Under the pieces are notes generated by a model that ran no database searches, was not told where the DNA came from, and worked only from the letters and a program-made list of their open reading frames with translations. A stretch of DNA of 8,198 nt from Thermoplasmata archaeon (GTDB lineage: Archaea; Thermoplasmatota; E2; DHVEG-1): contig QMSS01000063.1 of assembly GCA_003649715.1 (NCBI GenBank), positions 1 to 8,198 on the forward strand, read 5' to 3'. The translations under genes and the position numbers were made by a program. Below are positions 1-6,096 of this stretch, one piece after another (position 1 is the first letter of the stretch; each line of letters begins with the position of its first letter).

Positions 1-1214
1 CCTGTTAAATATCCAGCAAGCGCACTTGCTATAAACGCAAAAAATATTGTCACTATGGCCATAAATAGTGAAACCACTGCCAAGCTGGATAGCCATAGGT
101 ATAAAAGAAATATAGGGATAACCAGGAGAATTATGAGTATGAACACAAGTTTATAGCTGATATCTATATCTGTTCTCTTTTTTGCCTCTATCCTCCGTCT
201 TCCTCTTATACCCATGATAGCCTCTTGTATGCTGTCAACCAAATTGTTCCGTATAGTCCATATAGCCCACAGACCACCGATGAGCATTGTTCCGACGCCG
301 ATATAACGTATTTGTTCACTCCAGATCTGGAAAAAACCCCATATTCGAGTTCCTATCATGATGTTGCCGTATCCAAATGCTTTTGCCTCGGCTATCTGCT
401 CAGCTGTTATAGGAACAGGTAGACCTGTAGCTAGTGCTATCAAGGGGGCGATGATTACCCATCCAATGAGCCCTCCTATTAGTACAAATGATGCAATCCT
501 CGGTCCTATAATCCATCCTACTCCTAATAATGCAGGTGATGTTGTTATCCCACCGTAGATCCATCCATCCTGTGATTTTTCTGCTATATTGTATCTTCCA
601 ATACTCATCATTCCCTCTATTGTTCCCCGGAAGATTTTCAATGACAATTCTCCAAACTTGTAGAGACCAGCTAATAATGCTCCAACAGCAAGCCATATAC
701 CGCTTACCCTTTTCCCATCTGGTTCTCTTACGATCTCTTCTCCTCCAACTGTTGTTGTTAGTACAGCTGCGACAGCTATTCCCTCTGGGAATGGTAGATC
801 TGTTTTTACAACAAGGGCTCTTCTCAGAGGAACCATCCATAAAACACCTAATATTCCTCCAAGTAGTGATATAAGTGTAGTTTCAATGTAGTGTATTTCT
901 GTCCAGGCGCCTAGCAGAACAAGAGCAGGTATAGTGAATATTACACCTGCTGCGACACATTCTCCTGCAGAGGCACCCATCGTAGCTAGGTTTACCTCTA
1001 GTATTGTTCCTCTAAATGGTCTCAGTAATGCCAATGCCATTACTGCACCAGGTATTATCGCAGAGACAGTCATACCAGCGTACAAACCCAGATAAGCATT
1101 TGCTGCACCGAGTACGATGGCAAGTAATATCCCAACCAAAACAGCTTTTACCGTGAGTTCGGGTATTGTTTTCTCTGCTGGTATAAAGGATCTAAAATTT
1201 TCTCTAGAATTCAT
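1..1214 (-). CDS. OPT-family oligopeptide transporter, partial (3' end outside window)
   Basis: This frame is open from an ATG at 1214 to the window edge, giving 404 residues of a protein whose C-terminal part lies beyond position 1. It is a polytopic membrane protein. After a short polar N-terminus ending in 'IPELTVKA' come hydrophobic stretches at about residues 21-46, 50-64, 85-102, 113-130, 173-187, 225-265, 305-322 and two near 355-402. The block NAYLGLYAGMTVSAIIPGA (residues 39-57) and the later 'TDLPFPEGIAVAAVL' (138-152) are hallmarks of the OPT superfamily. That family imports oligopeptides or metal chelates with the proton gradient. Archaeal and bacterial members usually exceed 550 residues, so roughly a third is missing here. 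A basic cytoplasmic loop (GIRGRRRIEAKKR) sits at 335-347. A TATA box about 30 bp upstream of the ATG and no Shine-Dalgarno support this start. The family is clear; the substrate cannot be read from the sequence. Confidence 0.9.
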   Translation of the reverse strand, partial: MNSRENFRSFIPAEKTIPELTVKAVLVGILLAIVLGAANAYLGLYAGMTVSAIIPGAVMALALLRPFRGTILEVNLATMGASAGECVAAGVIFTIPALVLLGAWTEIHYIETTLISLLGGILGVLWMVPLRRALVVKTDLPFPEGIAVAAVLTTTVGGEEIVREPDGKRVSGIWLAVGALLAGLYKFGELSLKIFRGTIEGMMSIGRYNIAEKSQDGWIYGGITTSPALLGVGWIIGPRIASFVLIGGLIGWVIIAPLIALATGLPVPITAEQIAEAKAFGYGNIMIGTRIWGFFQIWSEQIRYIGVGTMLIGGLWAIWTIRNNLVDSIQEAIMGIRGRRRIEAKKRTDIDISYKLVFILIILLVIPIFLLYLWLSSLAVVSLFMAIVTIFFAFIASALAGYLT

Positions 1215-1240
1215 TCCAAAACAGTATTTTATTTGTAAGT

Positions 1241-1250
1241 ATATATAATT
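1241..1250 (-). promoter_or_regulatory. TATA box for the OPT transporter gene
   Basis: On the minus strand the sequence reads AATTATATAT followed by AC. It is centred about 31 bp upstream of the ATG at 1214. Archaeal transcription starts about 25 bp downstream of the TATA centre, so the mRNA should begin within a few bases of the start codon. No GGAGG-like site lies between, which fits a leaderless or very short-leader transcript. Confidence 0.55.
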
Positions 1251-1398
1251 TTGTGTATAAACTACTGGCTGCCGATACAAAAAATGTAATACTGATAAAT
1301 ATAACGATAAAAAACACCATTTCATAAAAAAAAATTTGTCTAATAAGTCTTTGAAAAAAAGAGATGAATAAAAAATGAGGATAAAAAATGTAGGAAAC

Positions 1399-1425
1399 AG
1401 GAGGGGAGGAGGAGGGGGAGGAAGA
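1399..1425 (+). repeat. G-rich homopurine tract (GGAGG-like low-complexity repeat)
   Basis: Twenty-seven consecutive purines, mostly G, contain the runs GGGG and GGGGG and several overlapping GGAGG units, in a region that is otherwise strongly AT-rich. The tract is embedded in a longer purine-biased stretch of the same strand. Such mirror-like homopurine DNA can in principle form triplex or G-quadruplex structures. On the minus strand it is a C-rich pyrimidine tract upstream of the OPT promoter. No function can be assigned from sequence alone. Confidence 0.6.
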
Positions 1426-1524
1426 TGATAAAAAGACTGCCATCTAGCTTATTAAAACCACACTCATATTTTTCCTCAGAATATACTCCCATCTCCTAGT
1501 TATTTTTTGACAAAACCATGATTT

Positions 1525-1547
1525 TCCACATATACATAATATGTGGA
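1525..1547. repeat. Perfect palindrome / hairpin (9-bp stem, 5-nt loop)
   Basis: The arms TCCACATAT and ATATGTGGA flank the loop ACATA. The hairpin lies 5 bp past the stop codon of the minus-strand gene ending at 1552. Read on the plus strand the right arm is followed by a TTTTTT run, which resembles an intrinsic terminator. Read on the minus strand it is followed by AAAATC and later TTTT. It could be an mRNA 3'-end structure, a terminator for plus-strand read-through, or an operator-like protein site. Confidence 0.55.
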
Positions 1548-1551
1548 TTTT

Positions 1552-2496
1552 TTATACAGAAACTACGCTGACATGCAATGCAGAGCCCATATAGAAAAAG
1601 TCATCATAGTCAACATCTAAATGTATTTTTATGGACATACCCATGAAACCTGTTATTCCTATGTCTGTGCCATGTACATCTCCATATAGATGTCCTTTTA
1701 TTTTCTTTATTCCTTTCAGTCCAATAGTGTGAATCCAGCCATATGCAGAGATATTGTTTAGATGATCTCCAATTAGTATTTTGTTAAATATTTTGATAGG
1801 ATTTACATAGCATATCGTGCTGTATAATTGTAGTAAGGATAGTGCAATGTATGAAGATGAATATAGTAGTCTTTTTAATGCTCTGGTTGGAAACTTGTCA
1901 GGGAGGGTTTTCTCTAAGATATATATTATCCCTACAAAAAGGGACATTGGAATAAATCCTACTGGTATAAACGTGGTGGTGTCTGTGCTACCGGAGACCA
2001 GACAGAGGGTATTCTGGATGGTAGAATTATCCTGTATCACATTAACATTATCAGTGACTGTTTTGTATTTGTTTTCCAGTATATCGTTGATTGTTGTAGT
2101 GTGATATCCGTTGGTAGCTATTTCCTGCAATTCTTCCACTTTGGTGTTTTCTGGTAGAAGTCCGTAGTTGTCAAATGACATGATTGCTTTTTTAAATATT
2201 GCAATTGTTTCTTTGAGATCTTTTGCGTTGTACAGTTCTAGTTCTATCCTGCTGATAATTTCTTTTATTTCTAAAGCCTTTTCTTTTGATATCTGGATTC
2301 TGTGTTCTTTTATTCCATTCATGCTGTATATGTTGCAGATTATTTCAATTGCATCATCAGAGTCAGATGAGGAATATATCTTGTTTTGTATCGGATATGA
2401 GGTGTTGATATCTGCGGTTATGTTTGGTGAGATAATGGTTCCTATCAATAGAATAGTTATTCCAAGAACTATTCCATTTCTATAATCGTTTATCAT
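1552..2496 (-). CDS. Membrane-anchored or secreted protein of unknown function (314 aa)
   Basis: I do not recognise a named function. Residues 8-24 form a hydrophobic N-terminal segment after a short charged start, which suits a signal peptide or anchor. What follows should be outside the membrane: Asn-X-Ser/Thr sequons occur near residues 25, 31, 157 and 248. Residues 68-128 form an acidic/basic amphipathic helical region ending in 'FDNYGLLPENTKVEELQEI'. Two further hydrophobic stretches lie at about 175-195 and 209-231. The C-terminal 65 residues are glycine- and aromatic-rich ('YGWIHTIGLKGIKKIKG', then 'GFMGMSIKI' and 'FFYMGSALHVSV'). This layout resembles predicted secreted proteins I associate with uncultured Thermoplasmatota, but I cannot name the family. 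Ile, Ser and Thr are abundant. The start is set by a strong Shine-Dalgarno site and an upstream TATA box, so the gene is very likely transcribed alone. Confidence 0.8.
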   Translation of the reverse strand: MINDYRNGIVLGITILLIGTIISPNITADINTSYPIQNKIYSSSDSDDAIEIICNIYSMNGIKEHRIQISKEKALEIKEIISRIELELYNAKDLKETIAIFKKAIMSFDNYGLLPENTKVEELQEIATNGYHTTTINDILENKYKTVTDNVNVIQDNSTIQNTLCLVSGSTDTTTFIPVGFIPMSLFVGIIYILEKTLPDKFPTRALKRLLYSSSYIALSLLQLYSTICYVNPIKIFNKILIGDHLNNISAYGWIHTIGLKGIKKIKGHLYGDVHGTDIGITGFMGMSIKIHLDVDYDDFFYMGSALHVSVVSV

Positions 2497-2503
2497 TTTT
2501 TTT

Positions 2504-2508
2504 CCTCC
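2504..2508 (-). promoter_or_regulatory. Strong Shine-Dalgarno site GGAGG
   Basis: The minus strand reads GGAGG, then seven A residues, then ATG at 2496. This is the strongest ribosome binding site in the window. It fixes the start of the 314-residue protein and contrasts with the apparently leaderless OPT and FKBP genes. Confidence 0.8.
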
Positions 2509-2547
2509 AAAACTAAAGCAACTAAAAATAAATAATATAAAACATCG

Positions 2548-2557
2548 TATATATAAA
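2548..2557 (-). promoter_or_regulatory. TATA box for the 314-aa membrane protein gene
   Basis: The minus strand reads TTTATATATA, a near-consensus archaeal TATA element. A transcription start about 25 bp downstream would leave a leader of roughly 30 nt that carries the GGAGG site. Confidence 0.6.
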
Positions 2558-2600
2558 TTTTGGGTATATGGGGAATCAGTTTTTTGTTCCTTTGTTTGTT

Positions 2601-2607
2601 AAAAAAA
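2601..2607 (-). terminator. Possible T-tract terminator downstream of tRNA-Arg
   Basis: The minus strand carries TTTTTTT about 80 nt beyond the tRNA 3' end and before the promoter of the next gene. Archaeal termination commonly relies on U-rich tracts without a stable hairpin. It is the best T-run in this spacer, but the evidence is only a homopolymer in AT-rich DNA. Confidence 0.3.
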
Positions 2608-2686
2608 GTAGTAATGCGCGACGATGAGGGGTATCTTAGTATTGGGAATATGTATGGGAATGATGCTATGGCTGTTATATTTTTTA

Positions 2687-2760
2687 TGCCCGCATCGGGA
2701 TTCGAACCCGAGTATGAGCCTCCGCAGGGCTCCAGGATATCCAAGCTACCTCATGCGGGC
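2687..2760 (-). tRNA. trnR: tRNA-Arg, anticodon GCG
   Basis: The 74-nt minus-strand sequence folds into a full cloverleaf. The acceptor stem is GCCCGCA with TGCGGGC, with discriminator A. The D arm is closed by AGG/CCT and has GGA in the loop, consistent with A20, an arginine identity base. The anticodon stem is GAGCC/GGCTC around the loop CTGCGGA. The T stem is TCGGG/CCCGA with the loop TTCGAAT. The variable region is four bases, so this is a class I tRNA. The anticodon GCG (plus-strand positions 2723-2725) reads CGC and CGU codons. No intron is present, and CCA is not encoded: the next bases are TAAAAA. The gene lies 41 bp after the cgi121 stop in the same direction, so it may be processed from a joint transcript. 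A weak TATA-like stretch (GATTTTATCC) about 30 bp upstream could also serve it. Confidence 0.95.
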
Positions 2761-2801
2761 ATAAAAAACCTTGTATTTTGGTAGTAGGATAAAATCTTTT
2801 T

Positions 2802-3335
2802 TTATTTGATTATGTCAACCAATGCCACTTTTTCTAGTATAAGGTCTTCATACTTATCTTTGACGACGGTTTTTATTGCATTTTCGTTTATACCAAATTT
2901 TTTGAGTGTCTCTATGTTTCCCTTGAGAACATTATCATTTCGTGTTATGCCAAGCTGTTTTATGATTTCATCGATATTTTGATCTGATATTTTACCGTTT
3001 GCTTCAGGTAGGTCAGTGATGTTGTCGATAAAAACTAGTGCTATAGGTTTTTTTTTACCAGTTTTTATTCCCATTTTTTGGATTGATAACCTGATTTGTC
3101 TTTCTCCTGAGGCATATAGGAGTATTTCCATTGGCAGAGAATTCGTAGAATTTTTTTTTCTTCTTATCGCCCTTATGGCATGCCTAGATGCTGATATGAG
3201 ATGTTTTTTGCCATAAACCATGTTCGCATCTAACACCTGGATCACTATTTTGTGTTTTTTTGATAAATCATTTATTTTTTTAAGAAACTGGTCTGTGTTT
3301 TCTATGTCACCTTTTGCGCCTATTATCCGGATCAT
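2802..3335 (-). CDS. cgi121: KEOPS complex subunit Cgi121
   Basis: This 177-residue protein matches Cgi121, the accessory subunit of the KEOPS complex that makes N6-threonylcarbamoyladenosine at A37 of ANN-decoding tRNAs. Cgi121 binds the tRNA 3' end and helps the Bud32/Kae1 core recruit its substrate. The family signatures are visible: 'VIQVLDANMVYGKKHLISAS' at 31-50, a following basic helix (RHAIRAIRRKKN), then 'NSLPMEILLYASGERQI' at 65-81 and 'ALVFID' at 99-104. The lysine-rich C-terminal third (about 120-177) is predicted helical, and the overall length is close to the archaeal norm. The start is 12 bp beyond the hel308 stop with an AGG-type site 5 nt ahead, so the two genes are probably one transcript. 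A tRNA gene follows immediately. No other KEOPS gene (kae1, bud32, pcc1) is in the window. Confidence 0.88.
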   Translation of the reverse strand: MIRIIGAKGDIENTDQFLKKINDLSKKHKIVIQVLDANMVYGKKHLISASRHAIRAIRRKKNSTNSLPMEILLYASGERQIRLSIQKMGIKTGKKKPIALVFIDNITDLPEANGKISDQNIDEIIKQLGITRNDNVLKGNIETLKKFGINENAIKTVVKDKYEDLILEKVALVDIIK

Positions 3336-3347
3336 GTTTTCCTTTTT

Positions 3348-5534
3348 TCACCTATGGAATTCGTCTAGTTCTTTATATTTTTCTGTTTGTTTTTCTCCTA
3401 TTTGTTTTTTGATGTTGGCTGCTATGTTTTTTCCAATTGTTTTGATTTTGGCTATTCTCTCTATTGGAACACCTCTGAGTTGATTGATTGTTTTGAATCC
3501 TTCATTGTATAGTGCCCGTGCTCTTATTCTTCCTATTCCTTTTAGTGTTATGAGGTTTAGTAGCTCTTTTTTGCATCCATTGTGTACTCTTAGTATAAGC
3601 TCGTTTATGTGTGGTACGTATGTGAAATTGTACATTCTTGCAAACTCCCTAGCTGCATATAGGAGCCATTCTGCAGTTTCTACTATACTATGTATGTCTC
3701 CGGGTCCAATATTGTATTTGGACACAATTTTTTCTTCAGTTTCTTCGTTGATCCAGTCTTCTAGTAATAATGCTGTTTTGAGATCGCTTAGGAACCATTC
3801 ATATTCTGAGCTTGTTGGATCTGGTGGTTTTATTAGGAAGATTTTTTGTTTTTGTAGGTGTTCTGCTGTTTCTTCTATCCATGTGTCTCCTCCTCTTAGG
3901 TATAGTGATGGGATGTCTGGTGTGGAGCATATGGTGTGTAGGTAGGAGAGTGAGGTTGTTGTTTTGGCATGTGGTTGTTCTAATGCTTTTCTTATCTGCA
4001 GTGCTGAGAGTGGGTCTATGTATAGTGAGGATGTTTTTATGCCGAATAGGGTTGCAATGTATTTTTTGTTTTTTTGTTCGATAAATCTGTTTTCTAGTAG
4101 AAATCTGATTGCATTGTTGATTTCTTCTTTTAGCATGTCTATGTCTGATTGTTGGTGTGCATAGAATGTGCTGTTTATGAATCTGTGGATGTTTTCGTTG
4201 TCATCTACAAATTGGGTTGCTATTGCGGAGAGTAGATGTGTTCTGAGAGCCGCTTGGCTGCCTAATTTTGAGTATATAGGTTCTGTGTCTGCTAGTATGT
4301 AGTTGTATAGTATCTGGTTTTGTTGTTCATGGTTTTTAGCTATGGTGATTGCCTCTCCAATTGTGTCGTATCTAGGTCGTCCTGCTCTTCCAGCTTGTTG
4401 TTTGTATTCTAGGATAGGTATGGGTTTCATACCGAGGTTTGGATCATATCTCCATAGATCTCTTATTATTACTCGGCGAGCTGGGATGTTTATGCCAGCA
4501 GCTAGTGTGGGTGTGGCGACAATACATTTTATCAGATGATTTTTGAATCCTTTTTCGATAGCTTTCCTCTGGCTACTGGTTAAACCTGCGTTGTGGAATG
4601 CTACACCCTTTTTTAGACATAAAGCCAGTTCTTTACCAATTGATGTAATCTCTGATTGTTCCTGTTTCAGGGACTCTACAATCTGTTTTAGTCCCTGCGT
4701 CTCTCTCTTAGAGAGACTGTTTTCTACTATGTTAGAGAGTGTTTTGGCTAGAGAAACAGTGGATCTTCTTGTGTTGACAAATACTAGAACCTGTCCTCCA
4801 TCTAGGATGGATTCCTCTACAAGTTTTTCTACAGCATTTCTCTGTGTATTCTCTATTTTTCTAACTGAGCCATCATCGAACATGATGTGGTCTCTGTAAA
4901 AAACTCCTTCCTTTAGTGGAACTGGTCTCCAGTCAGAGCTTATAAGTTTTCCATCTAACCAGTCTGCTAGTTCAGAAGCATTTTTGATTGTAGCTGAGAG
5001 AGCAACAATCTGAGTTCTAGGATTCAATGCCTTAAACCTTGATATAATAACCTCTAATGTTGGTCCTCGGGTTGGATCATGAATTAGATGTATCTCATCA
5101 ACTACCAACACCACAATTTTACTAAGCCAGTTTACACCATGACGCAGTAGTGAATCAGCTTTTTCTGATGTACAGACAATCACATCATATCTAGAGAGAT
5201 GAGGATTGGATTCATGTAAATCACCTGTGGATATACCTATTCTAAAACCAAGTTTTTCAAACAGCTTAAGCTCTTCATACTTCTCTCTGGCCAATGCCCG
5301 TAGCGGCACGACATACAATGCTTTCCCATTTCTATGAGAGGAAAGTCTATGCATTATCGTTAGATATGCCACAAGGCTTTTACCACCTGCTGTGGGAACC
5401 GACAGAACAATGTTTTTCCCATCCAATGCATATGGTAATGCTTCTCCCTGAGGTGGGTACAGCTTATATATCCCATGGTCCTGTAGAATATCAATGATCT
5501 TACTATCTGATATTATCTCCTGTAGTATTTTCAT
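3348..5534 (-). CDS. hel308: Hel308-type superfamily 2 DNA helicase
   Basis: This 728-residue Ski2-like helicase matches archaeal Hel308, a 3'-5' helicase that acts on stalled or branched replication forks. The motifs run in order: Q-motif region 'LYPPQGEAL' (25-33), Walker A PTAGGKS with K52, 'PLRALAREKYEE' (77-88), DEIH at 146-149, SAT at 180-182, 'QVLVFVNTRRS' (248-258), 'ATPTLAAGINIPARR' (340-354) and QQAGRAGRPR (379-388). A winged-helix and ratchet region follows. A helix-hairpin-helix module ('LKGIGRIRARALYNEGF', then 'IKTIGKNIAANI') closes the protein at about 661-710, as expected for domain 5. I chose the ATG at 5534 because Hel308 proteins normally begin with this 'MK...' helix just before the Q-motif region; an upstream TTG at 5558 would add eight atypical residues. 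A GGGG stretch lies 6 nt before the ATG. The Walker A is slightly off the usual PTxSGKT. Confidence 0.93.
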   Translation of the reverse strand: MKILQEIISDSKIIDILQDHGIYKLYPPQGEALPYALDGKNIVLSVPTAGGKSLVAYLTIMHRLSSHRNGKALYVVPLRALAREKYEELKLFEKLGFRIGISTGDLHESNPHLSRYDVIVCTSEKADSLLRHGVNWLSKIVVLVVDEIHLIHDPTRGPTLEVIISRFKALNPRTQIVALSATIKNASELADWLDGKLISSDWRPVPLKEGVFYRDHIMFDDGSVRKIENTQRNAVEKLVEESILDGGQVLVFVNTRRSTVSLAKTLSNIVENSLSKRETQGLKQIVESLKQEQSEITSIGKELALCLKKGVAFHNAGLTSSQRKAIEKGFKNHLIKCIVATPTLAAGINIPARRVIIRDLWRYDPNLGMKPIPILEYKQQAGRAGRPRYDTIGEAITIAKNHEQQNQILYNYILADTEPIYSKLGSQAALRTHLLSAIATQFVDDNENIHRFINSTFYAHQQSDIDMLKEEINNAIRFLLENRFIEQKNKKYIATLFGIKTSSLYIDPLSALQIRKALEQPHAKTTTSLSYLHTICSTPDIPSLYLRGGDTWIEETAEHLQKQKIFLIKPPDPTSSEYEWFLSDLKTALLLEDWINEETEEKIVSKYNIGPGDIHSIVETAEWLLYAAREFARMYNFTYVPHINELILRVHNGCKKELLNLITLKGIGRIRARALYNEGFKTINQLRGVPIERIAKIKTIGKNIAANIKKQIGEKQTEKYKELDEFHR

Positions 5535-5592
5535 ATGTATCCCCAATGATGGATCCAAGTATGACCATCATAAAATAATTGATATTCTTTAG

Positions 5593-5639
5593 GAAGAAGT
5601 TATAAAAACATAAAAACTTATTCCCCCCTACACTTCTTC
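5593..5639. repeat. 8-bp inverted repeat around the divergent promoter region
   Basis: GAAGAAGT at 5593-5600 is matched by its exact reverse complement ACTTCTTC at 5632-5639, 31 bp apart. The pair brackets the TATA-like repeats between hel308 and the divergent zinc-ribbon gene, where a dimeric regulator could bind. An 8-bp match in a 154-bp spacer can also arise by chance. Confidence 0.35.
5600..5618 (-). promoter_or_regulatory. Probable TATA region of the hel308-cgi121 operon, with tandem repeat
   Basis: Read on the minus strand, two adjacent copies of GTTTTTAT occupy 5602-5617, the second continuing into AA to give a TATA-like TTTTTATAA. A start about 25 bp downstream would leave a leader of some 40 nt before the ATG at 5534. 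A second weaker candidate, TTATTTTAT near 5571-5579, is closer to the gene. Which of the two is used cannot be decided by eye. Confidence 0.4.
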
Positions 5640-5702
5640 AAAAAATTTAGATCGAGTTTAGAGACATAGATAGTAAAAAAATGTCTTTGTGAATTTATGG
5701 AT

Positions 5703-5708
5703 GTGATC
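5703..5708 (+). promoter_or_regulatory. Shine-Dalgarno site GTGATC
   Basis: GTGATC matches the downstream part of the archaeal consensus GGAGGTGATC and ends 4 nt before the ATG at 5713. It supports that ATG over the in-frame ATG codons 7 and 8 of the same gene. Confidence 0.5.
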
Positions 5709-5712
5709 TGAA

Positions 5713-6024
5713 ATGGGACGAAGACAAACGATGATGGAGAAATATAAACAACAAATGAAAGCCTACCGTAAAAAAAGGATGAAAGTAGATAACACCCCCT
5801 TTCTCCCATTAGATGGAAAGGTGTATGTAATGGATTCTTTAAACCCTGGTGAAAAAATAAAAGCCGAAGTTCTAAAGACACGTGTGAGAGAACATAGAGA
5901 AATAATAGAGGTACTGGCATGCCCGGTATGCGGAAACCCTATGAACTGGGATCCACTATGGGAAGCATTTATATGCACAAAACATGGAAAGAAAGGTATC
6001 TACGAGATAGTACAACAGAGATAA
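5713..6024 (+). CDS. Small zinc-ribbon protein of unknown function (103 aa)
   Basis: The first 25 residues are very basic with many Lys, Arg, Gln and Met and are probably helical, a composition typical of nucleic-acid binding. A central beta-rich part follows ('GKVYVMDSLNPGEKIKAEVLKTRVREHREIIEVLACP', 35-71). Four potential zinc ligands then appear as CPVC at 70-73 and CTKH at 88-91, with 'NWDPLWEAFI' between them. This spacing suits a rubredoxin-like zinc ribbon whose last ligand is His. There is no signal peptide, so it should be cytoplasmic. I do not recognise a named family. It heads the plus-strand run and is followed 72 bp later by the EF-like gene, which has its own TATA box, so the two are probably separate transcripts. 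The neighbourhood hints at a translation or RNA role, but that is inference. Confidence 0.78.
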   Translation: MGRRQTMMEKYKQQMKAYRKKRMKVDNTPFLPLDGKVYVMDSLNPGEKIKAEVLKTRVREHREIIEVLACPVCGNPMNWDPLWEAFICTKHGKKGIYEIVQQR

Positions 6025-6033
6025 AGAAAAAAA

Positions 6034-6048
6034 GTATTTATAAGTATA
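6034..6048 (+). promoter_or_regulatory. TATA box and BRE for the EF-like / aIF5A operon
   Basis: The sequence GTATTTATAAGTATA follows an A-rich stretch that fits a BRE. Transcription would begin near 6065, leaving a leader of about 30 nt that contains the GGGGTGACC ribosome site. This is one of the better promoters in the window and begins right after the zinc-ribbon stop codon. Confidence 0.6.
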
Positions 6049-6079
6049 TCCAGTTGCATTACAGAAGCGAGAAAAAAAT

Positions 6080-6088
6080 GGGGTGACC
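6080..6088 (+). promoter_or_regulatory. Shine-Dalgarno site GGGGTGACC
   Basis: GGTGA within this stretch complements the 3' end of archaeal 16S rRNA (consensus GGAGGTGATCC). It lies about 10 nt ahead of the ATG at 6097. An ATG at 6078 overlaps it and reads ATG GGG TGA, a two-codon frame that is most likely incidental. Confidence 0.5.
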
Positions 6089-6096
6089 AAAAAAAT

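Larger units (their letters stand above)
1215..1551. other. Gene-poor spacer with purine tract, short repeats and a palindrome
   Basis: I find no credible gene in this AT-rich spacer. It holds the OPT promoter at its left end, a long purine-biased stretch on the plus strand (about 1354-1436), and a perfect 9-bp palindrome with a 5-nt loop close to the stop codon of the next gene. The element ATAAAAAATG plus (T)AGG occurs twice almost in tandem at 1368-1380 and 1381-1394. A minus-strand frame from 1443 to 1204 could encode 79 hydrophobic residues. It lacks a ribosome binding site, is dominated by Ser/Phe/Pro from the pyrimidine strand, and covers the OPT promoter, so I do not call it a gene. 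Confidence 0.6.

Noticed and set aside
1204..1443. Minus-strand open frame for a 79-residue hydrophobic peptide overlapping the OPT start
   Set aside because: It has no ribosome site, its Ser/Phe/Pro content follows from the pyrimidine-rich strand, and it would cover the OPT promoter.
2560..2784. Plus-strand open frame of 74 residues spanning the tRNA
   Set aside because: It includes the complement of the tRNA gene, including the common pseudo-peptide 'ASGFEPEYEP' that arises when antisense tRNA is translated.
5535..5558. Hel308 start at the upstream TTG
   Set aside because: The ATG at 5534 gives the normal family N-terminus, and TTG adds eight residues not typical of Hel308.
6078..6086. 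Two-codon frame ATG GGG TGA overlapping the ribosome site of the EF-like gene, as a possible start-stop regulator
   Set aside because: It has no ribosome site of its own, and the bases are fully explained by the GGGGTGA Shine-Dalgarno sequence.
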